In this document: positions 41,701 through 52,651 of the stretch, one piece after another
Position numbering within the stretch: the first letter of the stretch is position 1
Layout of the letters: every line of letters begins with the position of its first letter
Source: Kitagawia praeruptora
Taxonomy: Eukaryota > Streptophyta > Magnoliopsida > Apiales > Apiaceae
Length of the DNA: 64,000 bases
Assembly: GCA_037693485.1 (NCBI GenBank)
Contig: CM075347.1
Coordinates: forward strand, 142,799,501-142,863,500
Reading direction: 5' to 3'
Position numbers and translations under genes: made by a program
The notes under the pieces: model-generated
Told to the model about the DNA's origin: nothing
Databases searched by the model: none
What the model saw: only the letters and a program-made list of their open reading frames with translations

Positions 41701-42956
41701 TGATAGAGTATATTTTTATATATATTCTAGATGATTTTATTCTCATATTTATTGTGTTTTGCATTGATTTGGATTTTTATTTAATAGATTTTATTGTTTT
41801 ATTGTAGGAAATAAAGAATTCATGACTTGGAAGGATTTGGAGCAAAAAGAGCTATTTTGGAGATAAAATAGGAGAAAATTCGTATTATTGGGTTACACGG
41901 GCTGCCTGCACTGTTTGGGCCATATCTTGAGTTCCAGAAGTCAGAATTTGACGATCTTACTGTCCACGCGAAGCTTGTGGAATTTTCTTTAATTTAGAGG
42001 TGGTCCAGTAAGCAAAATCCAACTGGAAGAGCCCAGAAACAGAGGAGAAAAAAAGTGACGAATTTTACAAGAAAATCCTATTCAATTATGGATATCTTTT
42101 TGTAAATTGATTAGGATATTAAAAATACTTTTATTATGAGATAGAGATCAGATTTTATTAGGGAGTTTTATTATAAAAGATAAAAGAGAACGTGAGATAG
42201 AGGGGGAGATGTTTTTTTACAGAAGCTAGGGTTTTATTTTCTTCTCTCCATCTTTGCATGCTCAATTTAATTCTTGGTTTTAATTGTTCTTCGCTATTAA
42301 AAGGTTTAAGGTATTTCTTATCTTCTCCTTATTAATTACATGTTTATTATGGTTTTTTTGATTATTATTGTTAGTCTTAATCTTAGAATGAGTGAGTAAT
42401 TTAATTCTAGGGTATTAAGGGGAGCCATGTTTGCACCATGATTTGGGCTTAATTTGATTAGTAAATTGATGGGTAGAGAGTAATTCTGATTGATATGTTA
42501 TAATTCTTAATTTGTGTAATTGCGCAATATCATGGATTAACTGATTGCAATATGAGTAATAGATCGAAGATTTTACTACTAGAGGCTTACATACAATTAG
42601 CGGAATTGAAGGTGAGTGTGAAAATATCATTAGATATTCTGAGAGTGTTAATGCTTGAAAAAGATTAACCATTGCTTTAATTACTTAATCCCATTAAAAA
42701 GCTATACCTTTGTGATTTGTTTGGTGTAAACATGGTGAACCTGAATTGCCCTAGATCCTTTTATTAATTGAATTAAAACTTTGTTAAATTTGCATTAGTA
42801 GTTAATAAAATTCCCAAATAATCGTTTGTGACTAGAAACAATTGATAATAGTTGAATTGAAATTGAAACTGTCTCCTTGAGGAATCGACCCGTATTTGCT
42901 AGTATCTACTACAATTGATACCGTGCGCTTGCGGTTAGACATAATTTTACACATCA
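41701..42956 (+). repeat. 5' LTR of the older Athila-type element
   Basis: About 1256 bp, ends ...TTTTACACATCA just before AGTTTTTGGCGCC. TATAAAA at 42172-42178 is a plausible promoter. The start is inferred by analogy with the next element. Confidence 0.65.
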
Positions 42957-42962
42957 AGTTTT

Positions 42963-42980
42963 TGGCGCCGCTGCCGGGGA
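42963..42980 (+). other. primer-binding site (tRNA-Asp type), older Athila element
   Basis: TGGCGCCGCTGCCGGGGA, six bases after the LTR end, as in plant Athila/Tat elements. Confidence 0.9.
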
Positions 42981-43087
42981 GACGCCTAGTTTCTCTAATT
43001 TTAGTTTGATTGTTTTAAATTGTTTCTCTTGTCTCTTTGGAACACTTGTTCCAATTGAGACCGATCTTACTGCTTTTCCTTGTTTAG

Positions 43088-44900
43088 TTGTTGATGCCCA
43101 AGACCAGGTCTCAAACGAAAATAGATCAAGCGAAAGAAGATACAACTCTTCTTAGTCCAGATTCTGGAATTACTTGTCAACAATACATAGATCAACAAAG
43201 GAAAGAGAAGCAGCAAAGGATATCTGAACCAAAGATCAAAATGGCGGACCTTCCTCCCAAATCTTTGAAGAACTACTCACAGCCCTCTCCGAGTGGGGTA
43301 CTTACCGGCCTTGCTATGCCAGCTATTCAAGCAGAGAATTTCGAGATCAAGCCTGCTTTGCTCACTATGATCAAACATAATCAGTTCGCTGGTCTTCCCT
43401 CTGAAGACCCTACACTTCATCTGCAAAGGTTTCAACAGCTCTGTTCTACAATTAAACACAAGGGAGTTACTCCAGACCAGTTGAAAGTCATGTTGTTCGG
43501 TTTCTCTCTTCGTGACAAAGCTCAAAAATGGTTGAATGATATTGATTTGACCGAGTGGGATCAAATTTCTCAAGCCTTCTTAACTGAGTTCTTCCCTCCT
43601 AACAGAACTGACGATTTGATCGACAAGATGATGGGTTTTAAGCAAGATTATGGTGAATCTCTTCGGGATGCTTGGGACAGATTCAAGGATTATCAACGTG
43701 CATGCCCTCACCATGGTCTTGAGAAGTGGTTTCTGCTTAAACGCATCTACAATGGTCTTGATCCTGAAACAAAATGTATGGTTGATAACGCTGTAGGTGG
43801 CGTGTTTTTAGACAAAGGAGTTGATGCACATGCTTTTCTTTCAAATTTGGCTGCCAATCACTTCAGTAACCCGAGAGCAGCCAAGAAAGGGGGTAAACTT
43901 GAAGTGGATGCTTATTCTTTATTATCATCTCAACTCGCTGCATTGACTCAAGAGATTCACTCATTGAAGACATCTCAACCCTCTACTCAACCTATGAGCA
44001 TCAATGCATTGTCATCTATGGCTCCTATAAATAATCCACTTTGTGAAGTTTGTGGCATCCAAGGCCACTATGGTAATGATTGCTAATACAATGCTCAAAA
44101 TTCACAACATTTTCAGATGGAGCAAGCAAATGTTTTCCAGCAGAGGCAGTAATACAATCCGTACTCCAACACTTACAATCCTGGTTGGAAAGATCATCCG
44201 AACTTCTCATATAGGAACAATAATGCTCAGAATTCAAATGCTCCTAATCAGCAGCAATATCAGCAGTCGTACCAGCCTCCCCCACAGCAACAGTATAGGC
44301 CTCCTCAAGGACCTATGAATCCCCCTGGATTCCAGAGGCCTCCTCAGAATTATGCTCCTCAAGCAAATCAAGCTGCACAGGCTGATAATCAAGGTGACAT
44401 GATGAAGATATTGTTACACATGCAAAAGAGTATGGAGGATACCAACAGAAAGATGAACCAGATGGAGATTTATAATAAGATGCTGGAAACTCAGATTGCT
44501 CAAATGGCCAGTTCTTCATCTACAAGGCAACAAGGCTCTTTACCAGCACAATCAACTCAGCCAAAGGAAAATGTGAATGCCATTGCTCTTAGGAGTGGTC
44601 GTACATATGATGCTCCTCCAATGCCTACTGACGATGTTCCTACTGAGCAAGAAAAAGAGGATTCTGAGGAAGACAAGGTAGAGAAAGTTGTTGAAGATGC
44701 AAGTGAAGGTGAAACGGAGGAAAGCAAGAAAAAGGATAAAGAGAAGACTACAGTTACTCCTCCACCATTTGTGCCAAAGCTCCCATTCCCTAGCAGGATG
44801 AACAGAACTAAGGTGGACCAGCAGTTTGGTAAGTTCATGACACTTGTCAAGAACCTTGAGGTAACAGTTCCTTTCACTGATTTAATTTCTCAAATTTCAT
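43088..44900 (+). pseudogene. gag: gag of the older Athila-type element, two in-frame stops
   Basis: The frame starts MLMPKTRSQT and includes the gag core (LRDKAQKWLNDIDLTEWDQI, residues about 138-157) and a canonical CCHC knuckle CEVCGIQGHYGNDC at the end of the first open stretch. TAA at 44084-44086 and 44150-44152 interrupt the frame where the context (DC-YNAQ and QRQ-YNPY) suggests Gln; the frame is then open through a Gln/Pro-rich region and the linker with LRSGRTYDAPP. It is cut at 44900 by the next LTR; the open frame continues into the LTR by chance to 44983. Confidence 0.85.
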
Positions 44901-46508
44901 TGATAAGTGGATTTTTATCCACTTGGAATGCCTTATTTCGACTTAAATTGATAGCTTTGTTCTCAAGTATTTGTGTTTTTTAATATGTTTTGTGAGAAAT
45001 TGTGCAGGATGTATTCCAGGTGTGGATATTGCTTTTAGGAGGTGATATATGATATGTAGTGTCAAGAAGATCAAGTGTGGAGTTGCAATCAATAGCAGAA
45101 GAAGCAATCAGCAAAATGCAGTCTGTCAGCATGCCTTGGGCGCGGGCGCGCGGAGAGAAGAAGGAACTGGGCGCGGGCGCGCGGGATGAATTGGCTGGCA
45201 GAGTTGCGCGCGCGGGCGCGGTGGCTGTAGCTTTGGCTGCGCGCGGCCGCGCGGGGGACGGCAGAAAGTTCCTGGAATCGTATTTTAATTAGGAAATTGC
45301 CGTTTTCTTCTCCTAATTCAGATAGCAATTGTTGTGGACGATTTGAAGCTTCTGGAATTCAACTTAAATAAGGGAATTGCAATTCTATTACAATTAAAGA
45401 TGGAAAATTACCGGAATTCTATCCTATTTCAAATACGGTAATCGCTTGGTCAAGGAGGCACTTGGGGGCTATAAATACACACCTTGGGGCACAGAAAAAT
45501 AACAATCTACACATCCTACACACATAATTCGTTCAGAGCAAGAAGGGAGAGAAGCCAAGGCGAGGATCGTGACAACAAGAAGATCTAGACATAGTTTTCT
45601 TGTATTCCTTTGTTAGGCGTATCTTGTGGATGCTCATTACTTTTCCGGATTTGTTCGCTACACCTTATTTTATTATTGATTTATTCATCATCTTCTTTAT
45701 CTTGTTTACTACCATGCTTTCATCAAATCCCATGGTGACGAGAGGTTCGATTATGAACTAATCGTTATCGTGGGGTCCTAGTGGATTTATCTATGTAGCT
45801 TAGTAGTTTGCATGCCTTAGAGATTTATGTGTGGGGAATTATTGATATCCTTGTATGGTTATGCTTATTGAATTTAGGTGCGTCGCGAACATCTAATTTG
45901 TTAATCTCTTGCTAAACGAGAGTGGATCTTGAGATTTAGAACTTGCCATGCTAGCATAGGATAGGTTGATGTAATCATCATGATTTGTGGCATGAATAGA
46001 GATATTATGCTACCCTATGTGATCTAAGTGAATAACTTGTGCTTCAACCTTTATGTTTTCAAATTCTATAGAGATATAGGGTCTAAACATAATAGGTGAC
46101 TATTCATCTTCTATCTTTTGTGGATGTATGCTTAGATTGGTACTAGTATACCGAGAGGTAACTTTTACTCTTTTCGTGTTGTTCGATCAGATATCATAAC
46201 CATCGCATGTTTTAATCAAAGGCTGCAACTCTAAGTGAAGTAGATAATGAAACTAGGATTCCATGTTTATTCTCATATAAGTAATCCGAATTTAAGTCTA
46301 GTTAATTGTTTAATTCTTAATTTTATACATTGCATCTTAGTTTAATTTAGTTAATCAAACCATATTTGTTATTTTCTTAGCAGTGAATTAAAACCATACA
46401 TTATTGCATAGACATATTTTCTGAGTAAAACTTAACCAAGATCTCTGTGGAACGAACTTTAATTGTATTACTTGTGACTACGTGCGCTTGCGTGAATTTA
46501 GCATAACA
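44901..46508 (+). repeat. LTR 1, Athila copy 1
   Basis: 1608 bp, TGATAAGTGG...AGCATAACA. TATAAATA at 45470-45477. A GC-rich cluster at 45138-45255 holds four CGCG-type runs, such as GGGCGCGGGCGCGCGG at 45138-45153. Confidence 0.93.
45470..45477 (+). promoter_or_regulatory. LTR TATA box, Athila copy 1
   Basis: TATAAATA in GGGGGCTATAAATACACACC; the same at 55788-55795 and 57407-57414 in the other two LTRs. Confidence 0.7.
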
Positions 46509-46514
46509 AGTTTT

Positions 46515-46532
46515 TGGCGCCGCTGCCGGGGA
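46515..46532 (+). other. primer-binding site (tRNA-Asp type), Athila copy 1
   Basis: TGGCGCCGCTGCCGGGGA, separated from the LTR end by AGTTTT. Confidence 0.9.
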
Positions 46533-46647
46533 TCATCGGTGTTTTTATTTCAGTTTATGTGTTTGTCAATAGTGGTCGTTAGCGTTCACTGACTCGGATT
46601 CTTACTTAGTTTGTTTGTTTCGTGGTGTTTCAGGTACTTGAGTTTGT

Positions 46648-49600
46648 ATGCAAACACGTTCGCAAGCTCGATTACTTAAACTGGCAGAAGACGATCTTGT
46701 TGAGAATATAGAGAATAAGGAAGAGGAGACTGAAACTACAGTAGTAATGGCAGATGCAGCAGCAGCTAAGGCTTTGAAGGACTATTCTCAGCCGAAACTC
46801 AATGACATTCAGTCGAGCATTGTTAGGCCAGCTATTGCAGCGAACAACTTTGAGATCAGGCCGGGCACAATTCAGATGGTGCAGAATTCAGTCCAGTTTG
46901 GGGGAGCTACTACAGAGGATCCAAACATGCATGTTCGGGACTTTATTGAAATCTGCGACACTTTCAAGTGTAATGGTGTGACGGATGAAGCTATCAGGTT
47001 GAGGCTTTTCCCATTCTCTCTGAGGGATAAGGCTAAGAGCTGGCTACACTCTCTACCACCTGGTTCCATTACTACATGGGAAGATCTTGCTCAGAAGTTC
47101 CTTACTAAATTCTTTCCTATGGCGAAAACTGCAGCAATAAGGAACCAGTTAACTCAATTCCAACAACAATCTGGCGAGTCCTTGTGTGAGGCTTGGGAAC
47201 GCTACAAGGAGATGCTAAGGAAGTGTCCTCATCATGGCATGCCTGATTGGATGGTTATCAATGGATTCTACAATGGGTTGGGAGCACAATCTAGACCTTT
47301 GCTAGATGCAGCATCAGGTGGAGCTTTGTGGGCAAAGAGCTATGATGAAGCTTATGAACTTATTGAGATGATGGCTGCTAATGAATATCAGAATCCAACC
47401 CAGAGACTTTCTCAAGGCAAGGTAGCAGGAGTTTTGGAAGTAGATACAGCTTCAATGATTACGGCTCAGTTGAAGGCTCTTGCTATGAAGGTGGATTCGC
47501 TTGCTAATTATGGAGTTCAGCAGGTGGCTAGTGTTTGTGAGTTATGTGCGGGCGCACATGAGACGAGTCAATGTGCTATCTCTTCTGAATCAGCACAGTT
47601 CGTGAGTAATTTCCAGAGACCTGCTGTACCGGTTCCAGCCACTTATCATCCTAATAATAGGAATCATCCTAATTTCAGCTGGAGCAACAATCAGAATACT
47701 CAACAATCTTATCAGCAAGCAAAGCCGTATAATCAGGGTTATCAGCAATCTTATAGGGCACCATATCAACCCCCAGGATTTCAGCAGCAACAACCTCAGA
47801 CTCAGGTGGGGCAATCATCTAATGATAAATCTGATGAGATGTGGTTAGCATTGAAGAACCTGCAAGCTGGTCAGAAGCTCTTGGAAACTCAGATAGGGCA
47901 GATTGCAAGTGCCTTGGGTAGTAGGCCGCAAGGAACTCTCCCTAGTGACACGGAAGCCAATCCAGGTAGAAGGGACTTCAAGGAGCAGGTGAAGGCCGTA
48001 ACTTTGAGATCAGGAAGGGTCACATCAGGTCCTAAATCAGCCACTAATGAAGATGAAGAAGTGCAGAATCAGCAAGTCGAAAATTCTGCATTGCCTGAAA
48101 TTGAGAAATCTGACTTGGTAGCTGATCAGCTGGAAGGTGAGAAAGAGAAGAGCAAGGAATCTGTTAATAAGGCTTCTCCGGAGTTGTCTACTCAGGTCTA
48201 TCCTCCTCCTCCATATCCTAGAAGACTCCAAAAGCAGAATTTGGATAACAAATTTGCTAGGTTCTTAGAGGTGTTCAAGAAGTTGCACATCAACATACCT
48301 TTTGCGGAAGCACTTGAGGAGATGCCGAGCTATGCCAAGTTCATGAAGGGTATTCTCTCGCGTAAGTTGAAGCTCGATGCATTAGAGACCGTTGCCTTAA
48401 CGGAAGAGTGTAGTGCGGTTCTGCAACAGAAATTGCCTCCAAAGCTAAAGGATCCGGGTAGCTTTACTATTCCATGCACTATTGGTAATCTATTCTTTGA
48501 GAAGTGCTTGTGTGACTTGGGAGCTAGCATCAATCTCATGCCCTTGTCAGTATTCATGCAATTGGGTCTACCGGATCCAAAGCCAACTAACATCTCGTTG
48601 CAGTTGGCTGATCGTTCAATTACCTATCCGAGAGGCATAGTTGAGGATGTCTTGGTGAAAGTTGATAAGCTCATCTTCCCTGCTGATTTTGTTATATTGG
48701 ATTTCGAGGAAGATAAGAAGATTCCCATAATCTTGGGAAGGCCATTCTTAGCTACTGGTAGTACCTTGATCGATGTGCAGAAAGGAGAGCTCACCATGAG
48801 GGTTCAAAATCAGAATGTCACCTTTAATGTGTTCAATGCTATGAAGCTTCCGTCTGATGAAGAAGAATGTTTCAATGTTGATTTGGTTGATTCCATGGTA
48901 GCCAAGGATCTTGATCATTTGTTGCTAACAGATTCTTTGGAAAAAGCATTGAGTGGGAACTCTGAGGTGAGAGATGAGGATGAAGTAATGCAAATTCAGA
49001 TGTTGAATGCTAATTCGTGGAAGAGGAAATTTGACATGCCATTTGAGTCTCTTGGGTTAAAGGAGCTGGAAAAGTCACAAATCCGTCTTAAACCATCTAT
49101 TGAGGAGGCTCCTAATCTTGAACTCAAACCTTTGCCTAGTCACTTGAGGTATGCTTTTCTTGGTGATACCTCTACGCTACCTGTTATTATTTCTTCTAAC
49201 CTGTCAGATGTCGAGGAAGAAAAGCTCTTGCGTATATTGAGGAAATTCAAGACATCAATAGGTTGGACTATAGCAGATATCAAGGGAATCAGCCCTTCGT
49301 ATTGCATGCATAAAATTCTGCTAGAAGAAGGAGCTAAGCCTACTGTTGAACATCAAAGAAGACTCAATCCGATTATGAAGGAGGTGGTGAAAAAGGAAAT
49401 TCTAAAGTGGTTAGATGCTGGCATTATCTACCCTATCTCAGATAGTTCTTGGGTGAGTCCGGTTCAATGTGTGCCAAAGAAAGGAGGCATGACAGTTGTT
49501 GCTAATGAGAAGAATGAGCTCATCCCTACTCGAACAGTCACGGGGTGGAGAGTTTGCATGGATTATCGGAAGCTCAACAAAGCCACAAGAAAAGATCACT

Positions 49601-52017
49601 TCCCTCTACCTTTTATTGATCAGATGCTAGACAGGTTGGCTGGTCACGAGTATTATTGTTTGCTTGATGGTTACTCTGGCTATAATCAGATATGCATTGC
49701 TCCGGAAGATGAAGAGAAGACCACATTCACATGTCCTTTTGGCACTTTTGCTTTTCGTCGAGTTTCGTTTGGACTTTGTGGTGCTCCTGCCACTTTCCAA
49801 AGGTGCATGATGGCTATTTTCTCAGACATGATTGGCTCGAATGTGGAAGTGTTTATGGATGACTTCTCAGTTTTTGGTACATCGTATGATGAGTGCTTGC
49901 ATAATCTTGGTTTGGTTCTGAAAAGGTGTGTGGAGACCAATTTGGTGCTTAATTGGGAGAAATGTCACTTTATGGTACAAGAAGGAATTATTCTTGGGCA
50001 CAAGGTGTCTAGCAAGGGACTTGAAGTGGATAGAGCCAAGGTGGAGACAATCGAGAATCTTCCTCCACCTATTTCTGTTAAAGGAATTCGCAGTTTTCTT
50101 GGTCATGCAGGGTTCTATAGGCGATTCATTCAAGACTTCTCGAAAATCTCTAAACCTTTGTGCAATTTGTTAGAGAAGGATGTTCCTTTCAAGTTTGATG
50201 CTGAATGTCTGGCGGCTTTTGAGCTGTTGAAGAAGAAGCTCACTACTACTCCTATCATTACCGCACCCAATTGGGAGGAGCCGTTTGAGCTGATGTGTGA
50301 TGCTAGTGATTATGCTGTTGGTGCTGTGCTTGGACAAAGGAAGGATAAGATTTTTCATGTGGTTTACTATGCTAGTAAAACCCTCAATGAGGCTCAGCTT
50401 AACTACACCACTACGGAGAAGGAGTTGTTAGCAGTTGTCTATGCTTTTGAGAAATTCAGATCTTATTTGCTTGGTACTAAGGTGATTGTGTACACGGATC
50501 ATGCTGCTATTCGATATCTCATGTCAAAGAAGGATTCTAAGCCTAGGTTGATTCGTTGGGTGCTTCTCTTGCAAGAATTTGATGTGGAGATTAAGGATAT
50601 GAAGGGCACGGAAAATCAAGTAGCTGATCATCTTTCTCGTTTGGAGGACCAAGGTAAAGATTCACAGGCTAAATCTCTTATTAATGAATCTTTTCCGGAT
50701 GAGCAACTTTTTGGGGTGCAAGGTGAAGAACCATGGTTTGCAGATTATGTGAACTATCTTGTTAGTAATGTCATCCCTCCAGAATTCTCGTATGCTCAAA
50801 GGAAGAAGTTCTTACATGATGTGAAGTGGTACCGTTGGGACGAGCCATTCTTGTTCAAACTTGGTATAGATCAGATTTTGAGGAGGTGCATTCCCTATAG
50901 TGAGACTGAGAGTATCTTGCGTGATTATCATTCTACCACATATGGAGGTCATTATGGTGGTAATAAAACAGCTCAGAAAGTACTTCAGGCGGGATTCTAT
51001 TGGCCGACTCTGTTTAAGGATTCTCATCGTTTTGTGATGAGTTGTGATCGATGTCAACGAGTTGGTAATATTTCTAGGAGGAATGAGATGCCTTTGAATA
51101 CTATTTTGGAAGTGGAGATCTTTGATGTGTGGGGGATTGATTTTATGGGTCCGTTTGTTTCATCTTGCAATAATCAGTACATCCTGCTAGCTGTGGATTA
51201 TGTGTCCAAATGGGTGGAGGTGAAAGCTTTGCCAACCAATGATGTTAAGGTGGTGCTGAACTTTCTTCACAAGCAGATTTTTACACATTTTGGGACTCCA
51301 AGAGCTATAATCAGTGATGAGGGGACACACTTCTGTAATCGTCAGTTTACTGCTATGATGGCAAAGTACAATGTGACGCATCGTGTTGCCACTGCTTATC
51401 ATCCCCAAACTAATGGTCAAGCGGAGGTTTCGAATCGTGAAATCAAAAGGATCCTGGAAAAAGTGGTGAATCCATCTCGTAAGGATTGGTCATTGAAGTT
51501 AGACGAAGCTGTTTGGGCTTATAGAACTGCATACAAGACACCTCTTGGGATGTCACCTTATCAGTTAGTGTTTGGTAAGGCTTGTCATTTACCAGCTGAG
51601 TTAGAGCACAAGGCTTTTTGGGCATTGAAGAAGATTAATCTGGATATCTCAGCTGCGGGTGAAAAGCGTCTACTTCAGTTGAATGAGCTTGAGGAATTTC
51701 GTGAGCAGGCTTATGAGAATGCAAAAATGTACAAGGAAAAGGTTAAAAGGTGGCATGATAGAAAGTTGGTGCACAAGGAATTCGTGCAGGGTCAACAGGT
51801 TTTGCTGTATAACTCTCGCCTTAAACTTTTTCCGGGAAAGCTCAAGTCAAAGTGGTCTGGTCCGTTTACAGTTAAGGAGGTATTTCCACATGGAGCGGTG
51901 GAGATATTTAGAGGATCTATCAATGATGCTTTTAAAGTAAATGGACATCGACTGAAGCCTTATTATGGAGGAACGGTGAACCGTGAGAAGGTTGCCTCCG
52001 TTTTGTCAGAATTGTGA
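46648..52017 (+). CDS. gag-pol: Athila gag-pol polyprotein, copy 1, 1789 aa, open
   Basis: Single frame. Gag core is at residues about 95-165 (LRDKAKSWLHSLPPGSITTW). The knuckle CELCAGAHETSQC near 296 has CX2CX3HX4C spacing, one residue short of the usual CCHC. Protease active site is CDLGAS near 622 with ILGRPFL downstream. RT has VCMDYRKLNKATRKDHFPLP near 967 and FMDDFSVFG near 1067. RNase H has CDASDYAVGAVLGQ near 1215. Integrase has an HHCC domain near 1425-1470, with D in WGIDFMG near 1496, D in SDEGTHF near 1555 and E in NGQAEVSNRE near 1592. The C-terminus ends HRLKPYYGG plus a short tail. No aRNH is seen, which separates it from the Tat element at 1-10541. Confidence 0.95.
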   Translation: MQTRSQARLLKLAEDDLVENIENKEEETETTVVMADAAAAKALKDYSQPKLNDIQSSIVRPAIAANNFEIRPGTIQMVQNSVQFGGATTEDPNMHVRDFIEICDTFKCNGVTDEAIRLRLFPFSLRDKAKSWLHSLPPGSITTWEDLAQKFLTKFFPMAKTAAIRNQLTQFQQQSGESLCEAWERYKEMLRKCPHHGMPDWMVINGFYNGLGAQSRPLLDAASGGALWAKSYDEAYELIEMMAANEYQNPTQRLSQGKVAGVLEVDTASMITAQLKALAMKVDSLANYGVQQVASVCELCAGAHETSQCAISSESAQFVSNFQRPAVPVPATYHPNNRNHPNFSWSNNQNTQQSYQQAKPYNQGYQQSYRAPYQPPGFQQQQPQTQVGQSSNDKSDEMWLALKNLQAGQKLLETQIGQIASALGSRPQGTLPSDTEANPGRRDFKEQVKAVTLRSGRVTSGPKSATNEDEEVQNQQVENSALPEIEKSDLVADQLEGEKEKSKESVNKASPELSTQVYPPPPYPRRLQKQNLDNKFARFLEVFKKLHINIPFAEALEEMPSYAKFMKGILSRKLKLDALETVALTEECSAVLQQKLPPKLKDPGSFTIPCTIGNLFFEKCLCDLGASINLMPLSVFMQLGLPDPKPTNISLQLADRSITYPRGIVEDVLVKVDKLIFPADFVILDFEEDKKIPIILGRPFLATGSTLIDVQKGELTMRVQNQNVTFNVFNAMKLPSDEEECFNVDLVDSMVAKDLDHLLLTDSLEKALSGNSEVRDEDEVMQIQMLNANSWKRKFDMPFESLGLKELEKSQIRLKPSIEEAPNLELKPLPSHLRYAFLGDTSTLPVIISSNLSDVEEEKLLRILRKFKTSIGWTIADIKGISPSYCMHKILLEEGAKPTVEHQRRLNPIMKEVVKKEILKWLDAGIIYPISDSSWVSPVQCVPKKGGMTVVANEKNELIPTRTVTGWRVCMDYRKLNKATRKDHFPLPFIDQMLDRLAGHEYYCLLDGYSGYNQICIAPEDEEKTTFTCPFGTFAFRRVSFGLCGAPATFQRCMMAIFSDMIGSNVEVFMDDFSVFGTSYDECLHNLGLVLKRCVETNLVLNWEKCHFMVQEGIILGHKVSSKGLEVDRAKVETIENLPPPISVKGIRSFLGHAGFYRRFIQDFSKISKPLCNLLEKDVPFKFDAECLAAFELLKKKLTTTPIITAPNWEEPFELMCDASDYAVGAVLGQRKDKIFHVVYYASKTLNEAQLNYTTTEKELLAVVYAFEKFRSYLLGTKVIVYTDHAAIRYLMSKKDSKPRLIRWVLLLQEFDVEIKDMKGTENQVADHLSRLEDQGKDSQAKSLINESFPDEQLFGVQGEEPWFADYVNYLVSNVIPPEFSYAQRKKFLHDVKWYRWDEPFLFKLGIDQILRRCIPYSETESILRDYHSTTYGGHYGGNKTAQKVLQAGFYWPTLFKDSHRFVMSCDRCQRVGNISRRNEMPLNTILEVEIFDVWGIDFMGPFVSSCNNQYILLAVDYVSKWVEVKALPTNDVKVVLNFLHKQIFTHFGTPRAIISDEGTHFCNRQFTAMMAKYNVTHRVATAYHPQTNGQAEVSNREIKRILEKVVNPSRKDWSLKLDEAVWAYRTAYKTPLGMSPYQLVFGKACHLPAELEHKAFWALKKINLDISAAGEKRLLQLNELEEFREQAYENAKMYKEKVKRWHDRKLVHKEFVQGQQVLLYNSRLKLFPGKLKSKWSGPFTVKEVFPHGAVEIFRGSINDAFKVNGHRLKPYYGGTVNREKVASVLSEL

Positions 52018-52651
52018 GATTTTGGAAGTACGTCAAGCTAAAGACGTAAAACAAGCGCTTCTTGGGAGGCAACCCATGATGTCAGGCATTTTAGTAGAAG
52101 TCAGTAGGTAGTATTTTTGTTGTTTGAAAAAAAAAAAAAAAAAAAAGAAACAAAAAATTTTTTTCTGGAAACCTGGGCGCGGGCGCGCGGAGCCTAGGCT
52201 ATTCTGGGCGCGGCCGCGCGGAGATCTGGAGAGACAGGAGCAGTTTTTTCGGCAATTTAAGTTAAGTCCCCAACCCTAATTCTTCTCTTCTACTTCGATT
52301 TTTACACCCCAAATCTCTCTCCATCAGTTTATAAAACCTCACTTTTCCATTCCATATCATACCATACACATTCATATCACACATCCTTACATATCTACAT
52401 ACAAATTCACCATTCATATCAATTCTCAAACCCTAATTGGACTTCAAGGAGCTTCGAATTTTCGAGATTGGGGGACTGATTTGGGCAAGTTCTACCTCTA
52501 CTATTCGATTTGGGTAATCTCTATTCTTGTTATTTGATTTTCGAATTGTAGTTCTTGCAATTTTTGGGTATTTGTGTGAGATTTGTGGGCAGATTTTTTG
52601 GGTCGAATTTTGGGCAGTTGTGGTGTGAATTTACTGTTGTTATTGATTGCT
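52018..52651 (+). other. spacer between pol and ORF3
   Basis: Starts with the conserved Athila block ACAAGCGCTTCTTGGGAGGC (52050-52069). It holds an A-run, two CGCG runs (about 52175-52190 and 52206-52222) and TATAAAA at 52330-52336, a possible internal promoter for ORF3. An open frame starts at 52583 with a hydrophobic stretch (VNLLLLLIA) before the more likely ATG at 52652. Confidence 0.6.
52330..52336 (+). promoter_or_regulatory. possible internal promoter of ORF3
   Basis: TATAAAA followed by pyrimidine-rich sequence (CTTTTCCATTCC), about 320 bp before the ORF3 ATG. Confidence 0.35.

Larger units (their letters stand above)
41701..44900 (+). mobile_element. Athila-type Ty3 element, 5' part, cut by the next element
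   Basis: LTR 41701-42956, tRNA-Asp-type primer-binding site and gag to 44900, where the LTR of the next element begins. The LTR start TGATAGAGTATATTTTTAT parallels that of the next element (TGATAAGTGGATTTTTAT). Pol is not seen in the window; if the next elements inserted here, it should reappear beyond base 64000. Gag has two in-frame stops, so this copy is older. Confidence 0.8.

Noticed and set aside
45059..45292. A 77-aa open frame repeated in all three Athila LTRs (also 55377 and 56996), with an opposite-strand 79-aa frame
   Set aside because: It is open because it covers the CGCG-rich cluster; three copies are identical only because the LTRs are. No domain and no coding signature.
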